Positions 19,471 to 28,959 of a DNA stretch of 32,500 nt are shown here, in pieces. Numbering within the stretch: position 1 is the first letter of the stretch; each line of letters begins with the position of its first letter. Location: assembly GCA_963575745.1 (NCBI GenBank), contig CAUYUJ010020671.1, positions 243,897-276,396 on the forward strand, given 5' to 3'. The notes under the pieces are model-generated. The model ran no database searches. It was not told where the DNA came from and saw only the letters and a program-made list of their open reading frames with translations. Both the position numbers and the translations under genes were made by a program. Source of the stretch: Prorocentrum cordatum (taxonomy: Eukaryota; Sar; Dinophyceae; Prorocentrales; Prorocentraceae).

Positions 19471-19803
19471 TCACGACCCGAGCACACCAGTGACCACGAC
19501 ATCCTGGAGGGCACGCCACATCTCCGCCAACGCGTATGCCAGCGTGGGGACTGCGAGGCCGGCGTCAATCCAGATACAGTAAACCAACCGGCGAAAGCCC
19601 ATCGTGCAGACGTGCGCGGACTGGAAGGCGTACAGGACCCTGCTCCCGGGTATCCCAATTCGCCAGAGAGAGTTGTCGAAGGAGCCTTGGCCAGTGAGGG
19701 GCACGTGAGCTCCTGCCGCGAGAGCCGACCAAAGAATATCATCAGCTGCCAGCCCAACCAGCCCAGCAGGGGACGCCGCGGGCCGCCGACGTAGAACGAT
19801 GGA
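19471..19803 (-). CDS. Unrecognised open frame, possible gene relic
   Basis: A minus-strand frame of about 110 codons that reads like real protein rather than repeat: LVGLAADDILWSALAAGAHV, GQGSFDNSLWRIGIPGSRVL, YAFQSAHVCTMGFRRLVYCI, then LAYALAEMWRALQDVVV and a stop at 19471. Hydrophobic spacing suggests amphipathic or membrane-associated helices. I do not recognise the family. No splice borders or start codon are evident. It could be a decayed mobile-element ORF, a retrocopy fragment or a chance frame. Confidence 0.25.
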   Translation of the reverse strand, partial: SIVLRRRPAASPAGLVGLAADDILWSALAAGAHVPLTGQGSFDNSLWRIGIPGSRVLYAFQSAHVCTMGFRRLVYCIWIDAGLAVPTLAYALAEMWRALQDVVVTGVLGS

Positions 19804-20710
19804 CCCACTGGCCCGCGCGCCCTGGGGGGAGCACTGAGGGCCAGGGCCGTGCTGTAGATGGGGTCGCGGCTAACAGCCGCAGAGAAATAGTTGTAAAGCC
19901 GTGAGTGGGGTCGCAGCTATCAGCCGCGGAGAAATGGGTGCTATATTGCGAGTGGGGTCGAGCTAACTGCCGCGGAGAAAGTGCGTTAAGGGCGGACCGT
20001 GAGCCTCCTGCGGGGGGATAGCCTCGGGAGGCGTCGGGACAGTCGAACTGGGGTGACTATATAGTCAGCGTGCCTCGACGCCCCAGGGGGAGCGCTGGCA
20101 CGTGCATCGAGTCGGTCGTGTGCGAGAAAGCCCCAGCCATCCCGGCGGGGGACGCCACGGGACAGTGGACGGCCGACTAAGACGCTGAACCCACTGGCCC
20201 GCGCGCCCCGGGGGGAGCGCTGAGGGCCAGGGCCGTGCTGAAGATGGGGTCGCGGCTGACAGCCGCAGAGAACTGGCTGCAATACCGTGCGTGGGGTCGC
20301 AGCTAACAGCCGTGGAGAAATGGGTGCAATACTGTGAGAGGGGTCGCAGCTGACAGCCGCGGAAAAAACGTGTTCAGGGCGGGCCCGTGCGCCACCTGCG
20401 GGGGGACAGCCGCAGGGGGGGGGGACGGGGCAGTCGATCCAGGATGCACAATGCCAGCTGGCCCCCGCGCCCCAGGGGGAGCGCAGAGGCCACGAAGGTA
20501 CGAGAAACCTCCTGGCGCCAGCGCCCCGTGGGGAGCGCTGAGGGGCAATCCGTACTGAGGTGGGGTCGCAGCTAACAGCCGCAGAACTGTTGAAGTCGAC
20601 ACCGGGCAGCGTGTCGCTAGTGGGGGGGTGATCGGAACGGGGACCGACGGCCAGCCCGTGGGGGGACCTCAGTGCGCAACTAACAGCTGCAAAAGTGTGT
20701 GCAAGGATCC
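19802..20710 (+). repeat. Array of GGGTCGCAGCTAACAGCCGC hairpin units
   Basis: A 27-bp motif, GGGGTCGCGGCTAACAGCCG followed by CAGAGAAA, occurs at about 19858, 19908, 19953, 20247, 20293, 20340 and 20563, with a weak eighth near 20672. Each can fold on CGGCT/AGCCG. Two clusters of three (45-47 bp spacing) sit inside a larger unit repeated after about 387 bp (19802 and 20189, both starting CCCACTGGCCCGCGCGCCC). Confidence 0.9.
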
Positions 20711-20811
20711 GAGCCAGACCGATCATGCAGTTGCACGCGGGTGGTGTCCATCCCCGCCGCCCGCGTAGGTGAGTGGCCTCTGGGGGGAGACTCTGGAGTC
20801 TCCGCAGGGCC

Positions 20812-20882
20812 CGAGGGGGGGGAGCGGAACGCGGGGGGGGGGACCACCAGAGGCCAGGGGGAGACTAGGGGGGGGGGACCCA
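20812..20882 (+). repeat. G-run cluster, quadruplex-prone
   Basis: Five runs of five to ten G in 70 bp, just before the 190-bp tandem array. Confidence 0.8.
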
Positions 20883-20889
20883 AGGACGC

Positions 20890-23450
20890 ACTGCAGGTCG
20901 TCTTAGAAGTACTGCAAGACAACGAAACACAGGAAGCCAAGGTGGGGGAGGATGCAGTTGTGCTACTGGCCACGCTCGAGCTGGTAGTCGCGCTGCTGGT
21001 GCCAGTCGTACTGGCCGTCGAAGACCTCGTCCCGGACAGCGTGGTCCGGAAAGAATTTGTCGAACCGTCACCGTCATGTCACTGCTCACCGTGTGCTGGC
21101 CGGACGGGGCTGCTCGATGGTGTCGCACTCGAAATCGTACTGCTCGACGTTGCGCTGTCCGACTCGACAACGCCCATGCTAGAGCTCGATGTCGACGTGG
21201 AGCTCGCCGTGGAGGTGGCCGTGGACATTGCGCTGTTCGAGGCCGTACTGGTCGTGTCCATGCTGCACGAGGTCGCTTTGTTGGTCATCCGAGACGTATT
21301 GTAATACAGCGAAGCACAGGAAGTCAAGCTGCGGACATTGCAGTTGTGCTGCTGGCCCCGCTCGAGCTAACCGTCGACACGACAACCAATTTGTTCACAA
21401 CCGACGCTTCATATTGGCTCAATTGGTACTCGTGTGGTGTCTGTGCAGCTCAGTTCTCCTTTGGGCTGCTATTTCTATTCCGCTTGTACTTTTGGAATAT
21501 CAGGTCTTGTGTACTACATGTATGTATGTGTGCTGGGCATTGTATTGCATGTTTGCGGTATGGGTTTGTTGTGCCGGGTACACCATATGACACATTTGCA
21601 TGTGATGCTATGCCCTGACGTTACGTGTGGGGCCGGTAGGACCGCTCCTGAACAACGGTCGCCGCAGCTCTTCGAGTTGCGTGGTGCCCTCACAAGCTTG
21701 CGGATTGGGGGCACAGCTTGGTTTTACCCCCGTCGCCATGTTATGAAGATCCTGCCGTATCCGTCAGAGTCGTGCCACTGCCCACCGTAGTGCTGGCGCG
21801 ACGTAGTGCTACACAAGTGTGTTGCGCTCGTAATCGTACTACTCGAGGTTGCGCAGCTCGTCACGTCCCCGCACGCGATGCTGCTTAATATCGACGTGGA
21901 ACCCACCGTGGAAGTGACCGTGGGCGCCACTCTGCTCGAAAACGTACTGGTCTCGACCGTGTTGCCCGGGGTCGCGCCGTGGTCACCTGAGACGTACTGC
22001 TGGACAACGGGGCACTGGAAGTCCAGGTGGTGAAGTACGCAGTTGTGCAGCTGGTCACGCACGAGCTAGCCGTCGTGCTGCTGGTGCCGCTCGTACAAGC
22101 CGTCGGAGTACCCGTCTCGGTCACCGTGGTGTTGAATGACCCTGACGTGTCCGTCAGCGTCGTGCCGCGGCTCATCTTGGTGTTGACCGGCGTGGTGCAG
22201 CTCGATCGTGTCGCAATCGAGGTCGTGCAGCTCGCAGCTGCGTTGCTCGTCGCGACTACGCTCGCGCGGCTGCTCAATGTAGTTGAGAATGTGGCCGTGG
22301 ACGTCGTGCTGCTCGAGATCGTGCTGGTCGCGACCGTGCTGCTCGAGGTCGCAGTGCTGGTCAGCTGAGGCGTATTGCGAGACAGCGGTTCACTGGGAGT
22401 CGAGGTGGTGGACAATGCTGCTGTGTTTCTGGTCACGCGCGGGCTGGTCGTCGTGCCGCTGGTGCCGCACGGACTAGCCGTAGAGGAGCTCGTCTCGGCC
22501 ATAATCGCACCGTGCTGTTCTTGACCGTGTTGCTCGAGGTCGCTTTGCTGGTCGTCTGAGACGTACTGCTAGACAATGGGGCGCTGGAAGTCCAGATGGT
22601 GGACGATGCAGATGTGCCGCTGGTCTCTTTCGAGTTAGCCGTCGTGCTGCTGGTGCCGCTCGTGCAAGTCGTCGGAGTACTCGTCTCGGTCACCGTGGTA
22701 GTGAATGACCCTTACGCATCTGTCAGCGTCGTGCCGCGGCTCACCTTCGATGCTGGCCGGCGTGGGGCTGCTCGATAGCGTCGCACTCGATGTCTTGCAG
22801 CACAGCCCTGCTGCTCGTCGCGGCCACGCGCGAGCGGCTGCTCAATGTCATTGTGGAAATGGCCGTGGACGTCGCGCTGCTCGAGGTCGTACTGGCCGCG
22901 ACCGTGCTGCTCGAGGTCGCAGTGCTGGTCGGCTGCGGCGTACTACGAGAAAGCGACGCAGTGGAGGTCGAGGTAGTGGGCGAGCAGATGCGCTGCCGTC
23001 ACGCTCCAGCGGGCCGTCGTGCCACTGGTGCCGCTATGAATGACCTTGCCGGTGGTGTTGCGTGACCTTGTCGTATCTGCCAGCGACGTGCCGCTGCTCA
23101 TCGTATTGCTGGCCGGCGTGGTGCTGCTCGATGGTGTCGCACCCGAACACGCGCTGCTCGACTGGTGCTGCTCGTGTCATTCTCGTGCACACTGTTGCTC
23201 TTTGTCGTCGTGGATCTCGCCGAGGGGGTGGCCATGGACTTCGCGTTGCTCGAGGCCGCACTGCACGTGGCCGTGCTGCTCGAGGGCGCACTGCAGATCG
23301 CCCGCGACATCCTGCTAGACGAGATGCGCTGGAGGCCGCGGTGGTGGGCAATGCAGTTGTGCGGCGGGTCTCTCCCGAGCAGACCGTCGTGCTGTTGGAG
23401 CCGCTCGCACTGGCCGCCAGAGACCTCGCCCTGGGCAGCGTGGTATTGAA
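20890..23450 (+). repeat. Tandem repeat of about 190 bp (VVLLE-coding or S/T-coding)
   Basis: A landmark of the type GTACTGC.AGACAACG..GC.C.GGAAGTC recurs near 20914, 21298, 21990, 22376, 22565, 22939 and 23305, i.e. at multiples of about 190 bp. Between landmarks are CGTGCTGCTCGAGGTCG segments. Plus-strand frames give Val/Leu-rich sequence (VLLEIVLVATVLLEVAVLV); minus-strand frames give Ser/Thr-rich mucin-like sequence (TSGTSSTTASSCVTSCTTAY). Frames break between units, so I do not call a gene, although decay of an S/T-rich surface-protein gene on the minus strand is possible. Confidence 0.75.
21387..21775 (+). mobile_element. AT-richer insertion in the 190-bp array
   Basis: About 390 bp that lacks the repeat landmark and is distinctly richer in A/T than both flanks. 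It contains a weakly spliced-leader-like stretch at 21401-21422 and an open frame of about 110 codons (from 21434) with a hydrophobic start, not recognised. Edges are approximate. Confidence 0.45.
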
Positions 23451-24360
23451 TGCCCCGGGCGCGGGGCGCGGGGGCCAGGGGGCGGGCGGGGGGCGGGCGG
23501 GGAAAAAGCGGCAGATCGCCGCGAAATGGAGCAGCGAAGTCGCAGGGGACGGGGGCCAGAAGGCGGGCGGGGGGTGGCCGAGGGGGAGCGGCGGGCAGCC
23601 GCGGAAAGGAGCGCGGAAAGGGCACCAGAGGAGCAGAGGAAAGTGCGGGAGGGGGCGATGGACGGACGCGCGGAGGTAAGGGAGCAGCCCCGATGGGGCG
23701 GGCGAGGCGAGAGGCGACAGTCGCACGATGGGGGGGCGGCTCGCCGACGCCGAGGCCACGTGGGTGCCCGACCATCTCGCGGCGGTGCCTGGCATCCCCT
23801 GTTCGCGCCGATTGGTGCCCCAGGCGTTGCCCACGCACCTGCGCCCAGTCGACGCCCAGACCCAGTGAGTCGCTCATGGCCCGAGCATCGCAGCTGTGGC
23901 TGTGAACTTAGCTCAGGAAGGCGACGCAGGTTCGCTGGTCGCGCCGACGCGGGTCGAAAGCGCGCGCGGCGCCAGGGGCAGCGTTGCTCGACAAAGGCGT
24001 GCCAGACGGCTGTGAACGACGCACCCAGGGTGACCTGAAGGTGCCTGATCGTCTCGTTTGGTGACTCGCTGTGGGGTTCCCATCGTGCGCCTGGGCTTGA
24101 TAGAGCGGCCTTCCAGTGTTGGAGTCCCGTGGCCCTGGCCACTTCCCATCCGACGCGCCACGGATGCGCCCCGGTCGGGCTGCCGGCCCGCCTCGGCGGT
24201 CAAGCGCACACCCCCGCCAGAGAGGGGGGGGTCTGGCGCGCTTTGCGGGGATGCAGGGGCTGCCCCGCGGCTGCTTGTCGAGGCGCCAGCCCGTATCGAG
24301 TCGCTGGCAGGGGGAAGAGGAGGAATAGGGGCGAACGGGCTCCTCGAATCCAGCTGACGG
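23451..24360. other. GC-rich region with one weak minus-strand frame
   Basis: G-rich runs fill 23451-23720. On the minus strand from 24142 to about 23770 a frame reads ARWEPHSESPNETIRHLQVT, LGASFTAVWHAFVEQRCPW and on into Arg-rich sequence. This looks moderately protein-like, but no domain, splice site or start is convincing. It could be part of the retrocopy headed by the leader relict at 25746, or chance. Confidence 0.3.
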
Positions 24361-24429
24361 ATGGCTTCGCTGTCCTGCTCGTCAGGGGAAGGAGGACGCG
24401 TGGGCGCGCTGGGACTTCTCAGTGCCGGG

Positions 24430-25165
24430 TGGCTTCGCTGTCGGGCTGGCCGTCGGGTTGACCGTCGGACTGGCCGCGGGGCTGGCCGTGGGACTGGGCG
24501 TCCGGCAAGGCCTCAGGTAGAGTTGGGTAGGGCGTCAGGTAGGGCGTCGGGAACGGTGTCGGGTGAGGCGTCAGACTGGTCGTGGGGCTGGCCGTGGGGC
24601 TGGCCATGGGACTGGCCGTGGGGCTGGCTGTCGGGCTGGCCGTGGGGCTGGCTGGCCATGGGGTTGGCGGTCTGGCTGGTCGGTGGGATGGCCGTGGGGC
24701 TGGCAGTCGGGCTGGCCGTCGGGCTGGCCGTCGGGCTGGCCGTGGGGCTGGCCGTCGGGCTGGCCGCGGGGCTGGCCGTGGGGCCTGCCGCAGGGCAGTC
24801 GGGCTGGCCGTGGGGCTGGCGGTCGGGCTGGCCGTGGGGCTGGCAGTGGGGCTGGCAGTGGGGCTGGCCGTGGGGCTGGAAGTCGGGCTGGCCGTGGGAC
24901 TGGCCGCGTGGGGCTGGCAGTCGGGCTGGCCGTCGGGCTGGCCGTGGGGGTGGCAGTCGGGTCGGCCGTGGGGCTGGCAGTCGGGCTGGCAGTCGGGCTG
25001 GCCGTGAGGCTGGCCGTGGGGCTGGCCGTGGGTCTGGTAGTCGGGCTGGCCACGGGGCGAGCTGGCCGTGGAGCTGGCCGGGCTGGCCATGGGACTGGCC
25101 GTGGGGCTGGCAGTCGGGCTGGCCGACTGGCTGGCCGTGGGGCTGGCAGTCGGGTTCGCCCGGGC
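24430..25165 (-). repeat. 12-bp minisatellite (CTGGCCGTGGGG / CTGGCAGTCGGG)
   Basis: About 60 units of 12 bp with CTGGCCGTCGGG, CTGGCCGTGGGG and CTGGCAGTCGGG variants. Because 12 is a multiple of three, it stays open in most frames: minus-strand readings give SPTASPTA or HGQPHGQP, plus-strand readings give GLAVGLAV or WGWPWGWP. Unit-length indels switch the minus frame between SPTA and HGQP within the array. Confidence 0.95.
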
Positions 25166-25745
25166 CCCAGCGGCGGCGGCCAGCCAGAGGCTGGCGGCCG
25201 CCGCGGCCTCCGCGGCGGGCCGCGCGCCGCAGGCGGCCGCGGCAGCGGCGGCTGGCCAGGCGGCGGCGGCGGCGGCGGCGGCAGCAGCAGCGCCCGACGG
25301 GGTGCCGCCCTCGGCCGCCGTCGCGGCCGCAGCGGCCGAGGCGCCGCCCGACGCTGCCGCCGCCGACGCGGCGCTGCCCGCGGCCGCCCCCCCTGCGGCG
25401 GCCAGGCAGGCGGCGTCCGGGCCGCGCCGCAGGCGCCCGCGACAGCGGCGGCCGGGCAGGGCAGAGGCAGCGCCCATGGCCGCGCAGCCGGAGGCGTCGG
25501 CGGCGGCGGCGGCGGCCGCGCCGGCGGCGGCCCGTCCGGGTGGCAGGCGGCGCGAGCGATCGCCGGCCAGGCCAGCGCCAGCGGCCGCAGGGCCGGCGGC
25601 CCACCCAGCGGGCGGCGGGCCAAGGAGCGGCGCGGGCGGCGGCGGCGCGGCGCAGCCGCCGCCGCCGCGCCGAGGGCGGTCTCATCCTGCCGGCCCTGGT
25701 GGCAGCGGACCCAGGTTGCGCCGACCAACCTCGAGCCAGAGCGGC

Positions 25746-25767
25746 CTTGAGCCAAAAGGGCTACGGT
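25746..25767 (-). other. Relict dinoflagellate spliced leader (DinoSL)
   Basis: Read on the minus strand, the site begins ACCGTAGCC and continues CTTTTGGCTCAAG. Known DinoSL is D-CCGTAGCCATTTTGGCTCAAG split as CCGTAGCCA and TTTTGGCTCAAG, so 20 of 21 invariant positions match and the first base A fits D. It is not followed by a GT donor, so it is not an SL RNA gene. The established explanation for genomic copies is reinsertion of trans-spliced mRNA. Confidence 0.88.
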
Positions 25768-26073
25768 GCTGGTGGGGATACGCGAGGCGTGAAACATTAA
25801 ACAACGAATGTGCGTGGCGCTCAGGCGAAAGCCACATTTTGAAAACGACCCGCTTCTCCATTTTTGAAATTTTGCCAGTTTTAAAGCTTCAGGGTCAAAT
25901 GGTGAGGAAATCTCAGGCGAAACACACGGCCCGCCGTAAATACTGGCCTCGGGATGCGACGGGGGGACGTTGATTATAAGGAAAAGGAATCGAGGAGGAG
26001 GAGGAGGAGGAGGAGGAGGAGGAGGAGGAAGAGGAGGAGCAGGAGGAGCAGGAGGAGGAGGAGGAGGAGCAGG

Positions 26074-26127
<54 letters not shown>

Positions 26128-26140
26128 AGGAGGAGGAGGT
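25768..26140 (+). repeat. Composite repeat S, copy 5 (partial)
   Basis: GTGAAACATTAAACAACGAA, GGCGCTCAGGCGAAAGCC and ACATTTTGAAAACGACCCGC (78-bp unit), head segment with CTGGCCTCGGGATGCGACGG, then a GGA/GCA array at 25990-26137. The usual GACCAGTGTAA anchor is missing; GC-rich unrelated sequence (26141-26345) follows. Confidence 0.85.
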
Positions 26141-26349
26141 GTCCCGGGAGCCCTGCCCCGCCGGGCATTGCCGCGTCGGTTGGCGGCGCCCGCCGCGCCA
26201 GGCCCTTCCGCGCCGCCCTTCGCTCCTGCCCACGATGCGCTGCGGCGCTGCGCAGGCCGCCAGCTGGCCGGCCGGCCGTGCGGCCCCGGCCGTGAGGCGC
26301 TCAGGGGGCGAGGATCTAGGCTTCCTAGATGGGGTCGGAGTAGATGGGG

Positions 26350-26490
26350 TCGGAGCATCGCGCCGCATCGCCGATGTATCAACGATGCGGCTCGATGTGG
26401 AGTCCGTGTTTCCCCACGCCGACGTCGCCGATGCATCGCCGACGTCGCCGATACATCGCCGACGCATCGCCGATACATCGGCGATTTATG
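26350..26490 (+). repeat. CATCGCCGA[CT]G minisatellite
   Basis: About nine units of 9-12 bp (CATCGCCGATG, CGTCGCCGATA, CATCGCCGACG), ending in an imperfect palindrome CGCCGATACATCGGCG. Confidence 0.85.
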
Positions 26491-26739
26491 GTGGAAGCTC
26501 ACGCAAACGTTGCTAAGGTTGATTTCATGCGCACGGAGGCGCGAGCCGTGACTTGGTCCTACGGGTTGTGTACTGTTCGTCTTTACAGTGAGTGTATTTC
26601 TGTCCCGATATTTGATGTGTGCTGAGCTCGCCCTTAGAACTCCTTGATATCTGATCAGGAAGGACATGTGGACGCCTATGGGATACCTCCATAGGCCTCG
26701 GGGAGAAATCGGACGAGGAGAGGGACTGGGGATGTGGGA

Positions 26740-27060
26740 TGGGGAGGACGCGAAGGAGGAGGTGGAGGAGGAGGAGGAGGACGAGGAGGAGGACGAGAAA
26801 CAGGAGGAGGAAGAGGAGGAGGAGGACGAGGAGGAGGAGGAGGAGGAGCTGCAGGAGCTGCAGGAGCTGCAGGAGCTGCAGGAGCAGGAGCAGGGCCGGA
26901 GTAAACCCACGATGCATCAGCGACGTTGCAATACGCCCTCTCGTCCCAACGTCCCCTCCTCGTGCGCCCATGCAAGGTTTCCTTCCCTCTGCAAGCAGCG
27001 CCCCCCCCTTCAGGACCACCGCCAGCGGGGGATCGTCAATTTGGCGAGGGCACCGTTCTG
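26740..27060 (+). repeat. Composite repeat S, copy 6 (diverged)
   Basis: GGA/GAC array (26755-26850), a GGAGCTGCA array (26848-26890), then GTAAACCCACGATGCATCAG and CGACGTTGCAATAC, which align with the GTAAACCCAAGACTCATCAG anchor of the other copies. Later parts are barely recognisable. Confidence 0.75.
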
Positions 27061-27122
27061 AAGAGGAGCTGCCTCGCACCCGTCTGGCGCGGAGCCAGGA
27101 GCTCGAGCCAGCAGAGCGACAC

Positions 27123-27255
27123 CTTCGAAGAGCCCCCCCCCCTTTCGAAGAGCCTCCCTCTCGAAGAGAGCCCCTCCTGTCGAAGAGAACCCTTTTGAAG
27201 AACCCCCCTTGCGAGGCGTCCAGCGAGGGCCCCCTCGCTTTCGAAGAACGACGGC
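27123..27255 (+). repeat. CTTCGAAGAGCCCC minisatellite
   Basis: Six or seven units of about 18-21 bp built on TCGAAGAG followed by C-rich sequence. TTCGAA is palindromic. Confidence 0.85.
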
Positions 27256-27312
27256 CCCCCACACCCCGTGTATCAGGAGGAAAAGAAACACACAGACACA
27301 ATTAATCCTCGA

Positions 27313-27388
27313 TCCCCCAGAAAATATGGGAAAATATGGGAAGTGGGGGAGAAGACAAAAACCCAGAAAATATGGGAAAATATGGGGG
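27313..27388 (+). repeat. Direct duplication of CCCAGAAAATATGGGAAAATATGGG block
   Basis: CCCAGAAAATATGGG followed by AAAATATGGG occurs twice about 45 bp apart, with GGGAGAAGACAAAAA between. Confidence 0.9.
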
Positions 27389-27429
27389 ATCTGTTTATTT
27401 GTGTGTATTTATTTGTGTGTTTGTGGGCC

Positions 27430-27620
27430 CCTTCAGTGTAGCTGTTGCGCATGTCTTCATCGTCGGGCCATTCTTGCGGGTCCAGGTCCGTCGGTTTCGG
27501 TCCTAGGCAGTTTTCATCAAAGGGAGGTTTACTATACATGGGAGGTTTGCCCACTGCCGAGCTGTAGTGGTCGAGGCCCGGGGGCGGCAAAGAGGGGGGC
27601 GATGACCAGGGGGGTGGATA
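27430..27620 (-). CDS. Candidate exon, acidic, unrecognised
   Basis: A minus-strand frame open from a stop at 27621-27623 reads YPPPWSSPPSLPPPGLDHYS, SAVGKPPMYSKPPFDENCLG, PKPTDLDPQEWPDDEDMRNS, YTEGAHKH. The varied, acidic composition looks like real protein and stands out from the repeats around it, but codons are less GC3-rich than the other exons. Past about 27430 the frame enters AT-rich repeat sequence. I do not recognise a family and see no certain splice borders. It may be a gene fragment. Confidence 0.3.
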
Positions 27621-27639
27621 TCATGGCGCGGGCCATGAT

Positions 27640-28560
27640 GGTTCCTTAGATTGCATGGCGCCTCTTCTTACTTCATGGCGTTCCTGGCCCCCCCCCGCTG
27701 GGCCGCGCACGTGCCGCCGGCCATGATCTGCGCCCCCCCCCCCCCCCCGTCTTGGAGGCACCCCTCTTGGCCGCCCGCCCCCGACTTCACCCGTGGCCAT
27801 GGACGTCGAGAAAGTCTCAAGCGAGCGCTCCCTTCTGGAGATAATGGAGACGTCCTCGATCCGTGCAGGACTAGACGTGTGGACGTTCTTCTGTTGTTGT
27901 TGAACATTATTAATTCTAAAGAATAATTATTGTTGGGCCCCCTGGTGCACGCCCCCCCCCCCCGCGCCTAGGCCGCAGCCACATTTTCATAATTTTCGTG
28001 AGGAAGTCTCAGGTAAAACGATGTCATCCAGATCCGGTTGTTTTGTTGACGCCCGCTTTCCCTGTCAAAAAACACTATAAAATGACATGTCTTGTTCTAA
28101 CATAACCAAACTTCAAGAATCCTCTGCAAAAAATGACACGAAGTGCACACTCGCGCGCGCAAGATGAAATCCTTCCAAAACCTTAGTTTTCGTAGCGATT
28201 TTAACATAAAAACATGAAAACAACCCAATGGTTTTTCAAAAAAAAAGTTTCAACAAATCATCTTGCGCGCTCTTGCGGATTTCTGAGGAAACCCAATATT
28301 TTTTCAACATTTCTGTCAAACGGGCTCTTGCGAGCAACTTTTTCACGTGCTTCGAACTTCTGCAACAACGGTTGCGCGCATGCCAGGGCCATCATCCCTG
28401 TCAAATAATACCATATTGGACACATTCGTTTTTTCTTCGCGCGCGCACGCCGTCGTCGTCGGCCGCGGGGCCCTGAATAGTAGCCACGGTCGTCCGCATG
28501 CCACGAAGTGAAGTGTCCGAACGTCATAGGGCGGGAAGCTGGGTGTGGGTGGTGGCGAAG
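27640..28560. other. Spacer: C-runs then an AT-richer block
   Basis: 27690-27960 has runs of 8-16 C. From 27960 to 28470 the sequence is unusually AT-rich for the window. It holds a perfect 13-bp inverted repeat, GCGCGCAAGATGA at 28154-28166 and TCATCTTGCGCGC at 28258-28270, and two CCCTGTCAAA boxes (28060, 28396). No gene seen. Confidence 0.6.
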
Positions 28561-28674
28561 AGTCGTATGGAAATTTGGTAGAGCTTGAACCGGCCCCCCC
28601 ACAAAGTGGGGGTATTGCCCGCCTCCTATGGAAACCCTGGCACTGGTGAGAACGGAGTGTCCCCAGTCTTAAAT

Positions 28675-28872
28675 GATTGTTGTTGTTGTCGCTGTTATTT
28701 GTTATTGTTATTTGTTATTGTTATTGTTATTGTTATTGTTGTGTTTGTTGTTGTTGCTGTTGTTGTTGTGGTTGTTGTTGTTGTTGTTGTTGTCGTTGTT
28801 GTTGTGTTTGTTGTTGTTGTTGTGTTTGTTGTTGTTGTTGCTGTTGTTGTTGTTGTTTTGTTGTTGTTGTTT
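28675..28872 (+). repeat. (TTG)n / (ATTGTT)n microsatellite
   Basis: About 200 bp of TTG with embedded TTATTG blocks (28692-28740) and TGTGTTTG interruptions. Confidence 0.95.
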
Positions 28873-28959
28873 CCCCCCCACTCAGGAAGTCCCAAGCAAT
28901 AGCCCCACTTACAAGAATCTTCCCCTCTCCTGCTCTCAGCTGCGAACTTTTTGATGCTC

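Larger units (their letters stand above)
24419..25767 (-). pseudogene. Candidate retrocopy of a trans-spliced mRNA, SPTA-repeat protein
   Basis: The 5' edge is the spliced-leader relict at 25746-25767, so this segment is best read as reverse-transcribed and inserted mRNA on the minus strand. After a short leader, ATGs occur at 25685 (Arg-rich frame) and 25477. The latter opens 352 codons: an Ala-rich N-terminus (about 105 residues, GC3 very high), NPTASPTASQSASPTASPTA and a long stretch of SPTA/HGQP repeats, ending with a stop at 24419. Low-complexity, Ala then Ser/Pro/Thr composition gives no functional clue. Frame switching inside the repeat suggests relaxed constraint. The 3' edge and poly-A are not recognisable. 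Right beyond the leader, composite-repeat S sequence begins, as expected for insertion into an existing repeat. Confidence 0.5.

Noticed and set aside
25165-25745. Plus-strand Ala-rich exon (AAAAASAAGRAPQAAAAAAA and on)
   Set aside because: GC3 is high on both strands here, and the leader relict supports the minus strand. Plus-strand coding cannot be excluded but is less likely.
25746-25767. SL RNA gene
   Set aside because: The leader is followed by GCCGCT, not a GT donor, and no Sm-like site or stem pattern follows.
24571-26910. A 779-codon minus-strand open frame
   Set aside because: It crosses GGA arrays, repeat S, the leader relict and the 12-bp minisatellite. Its length comes from stop-free simple repeats, not from a gene.
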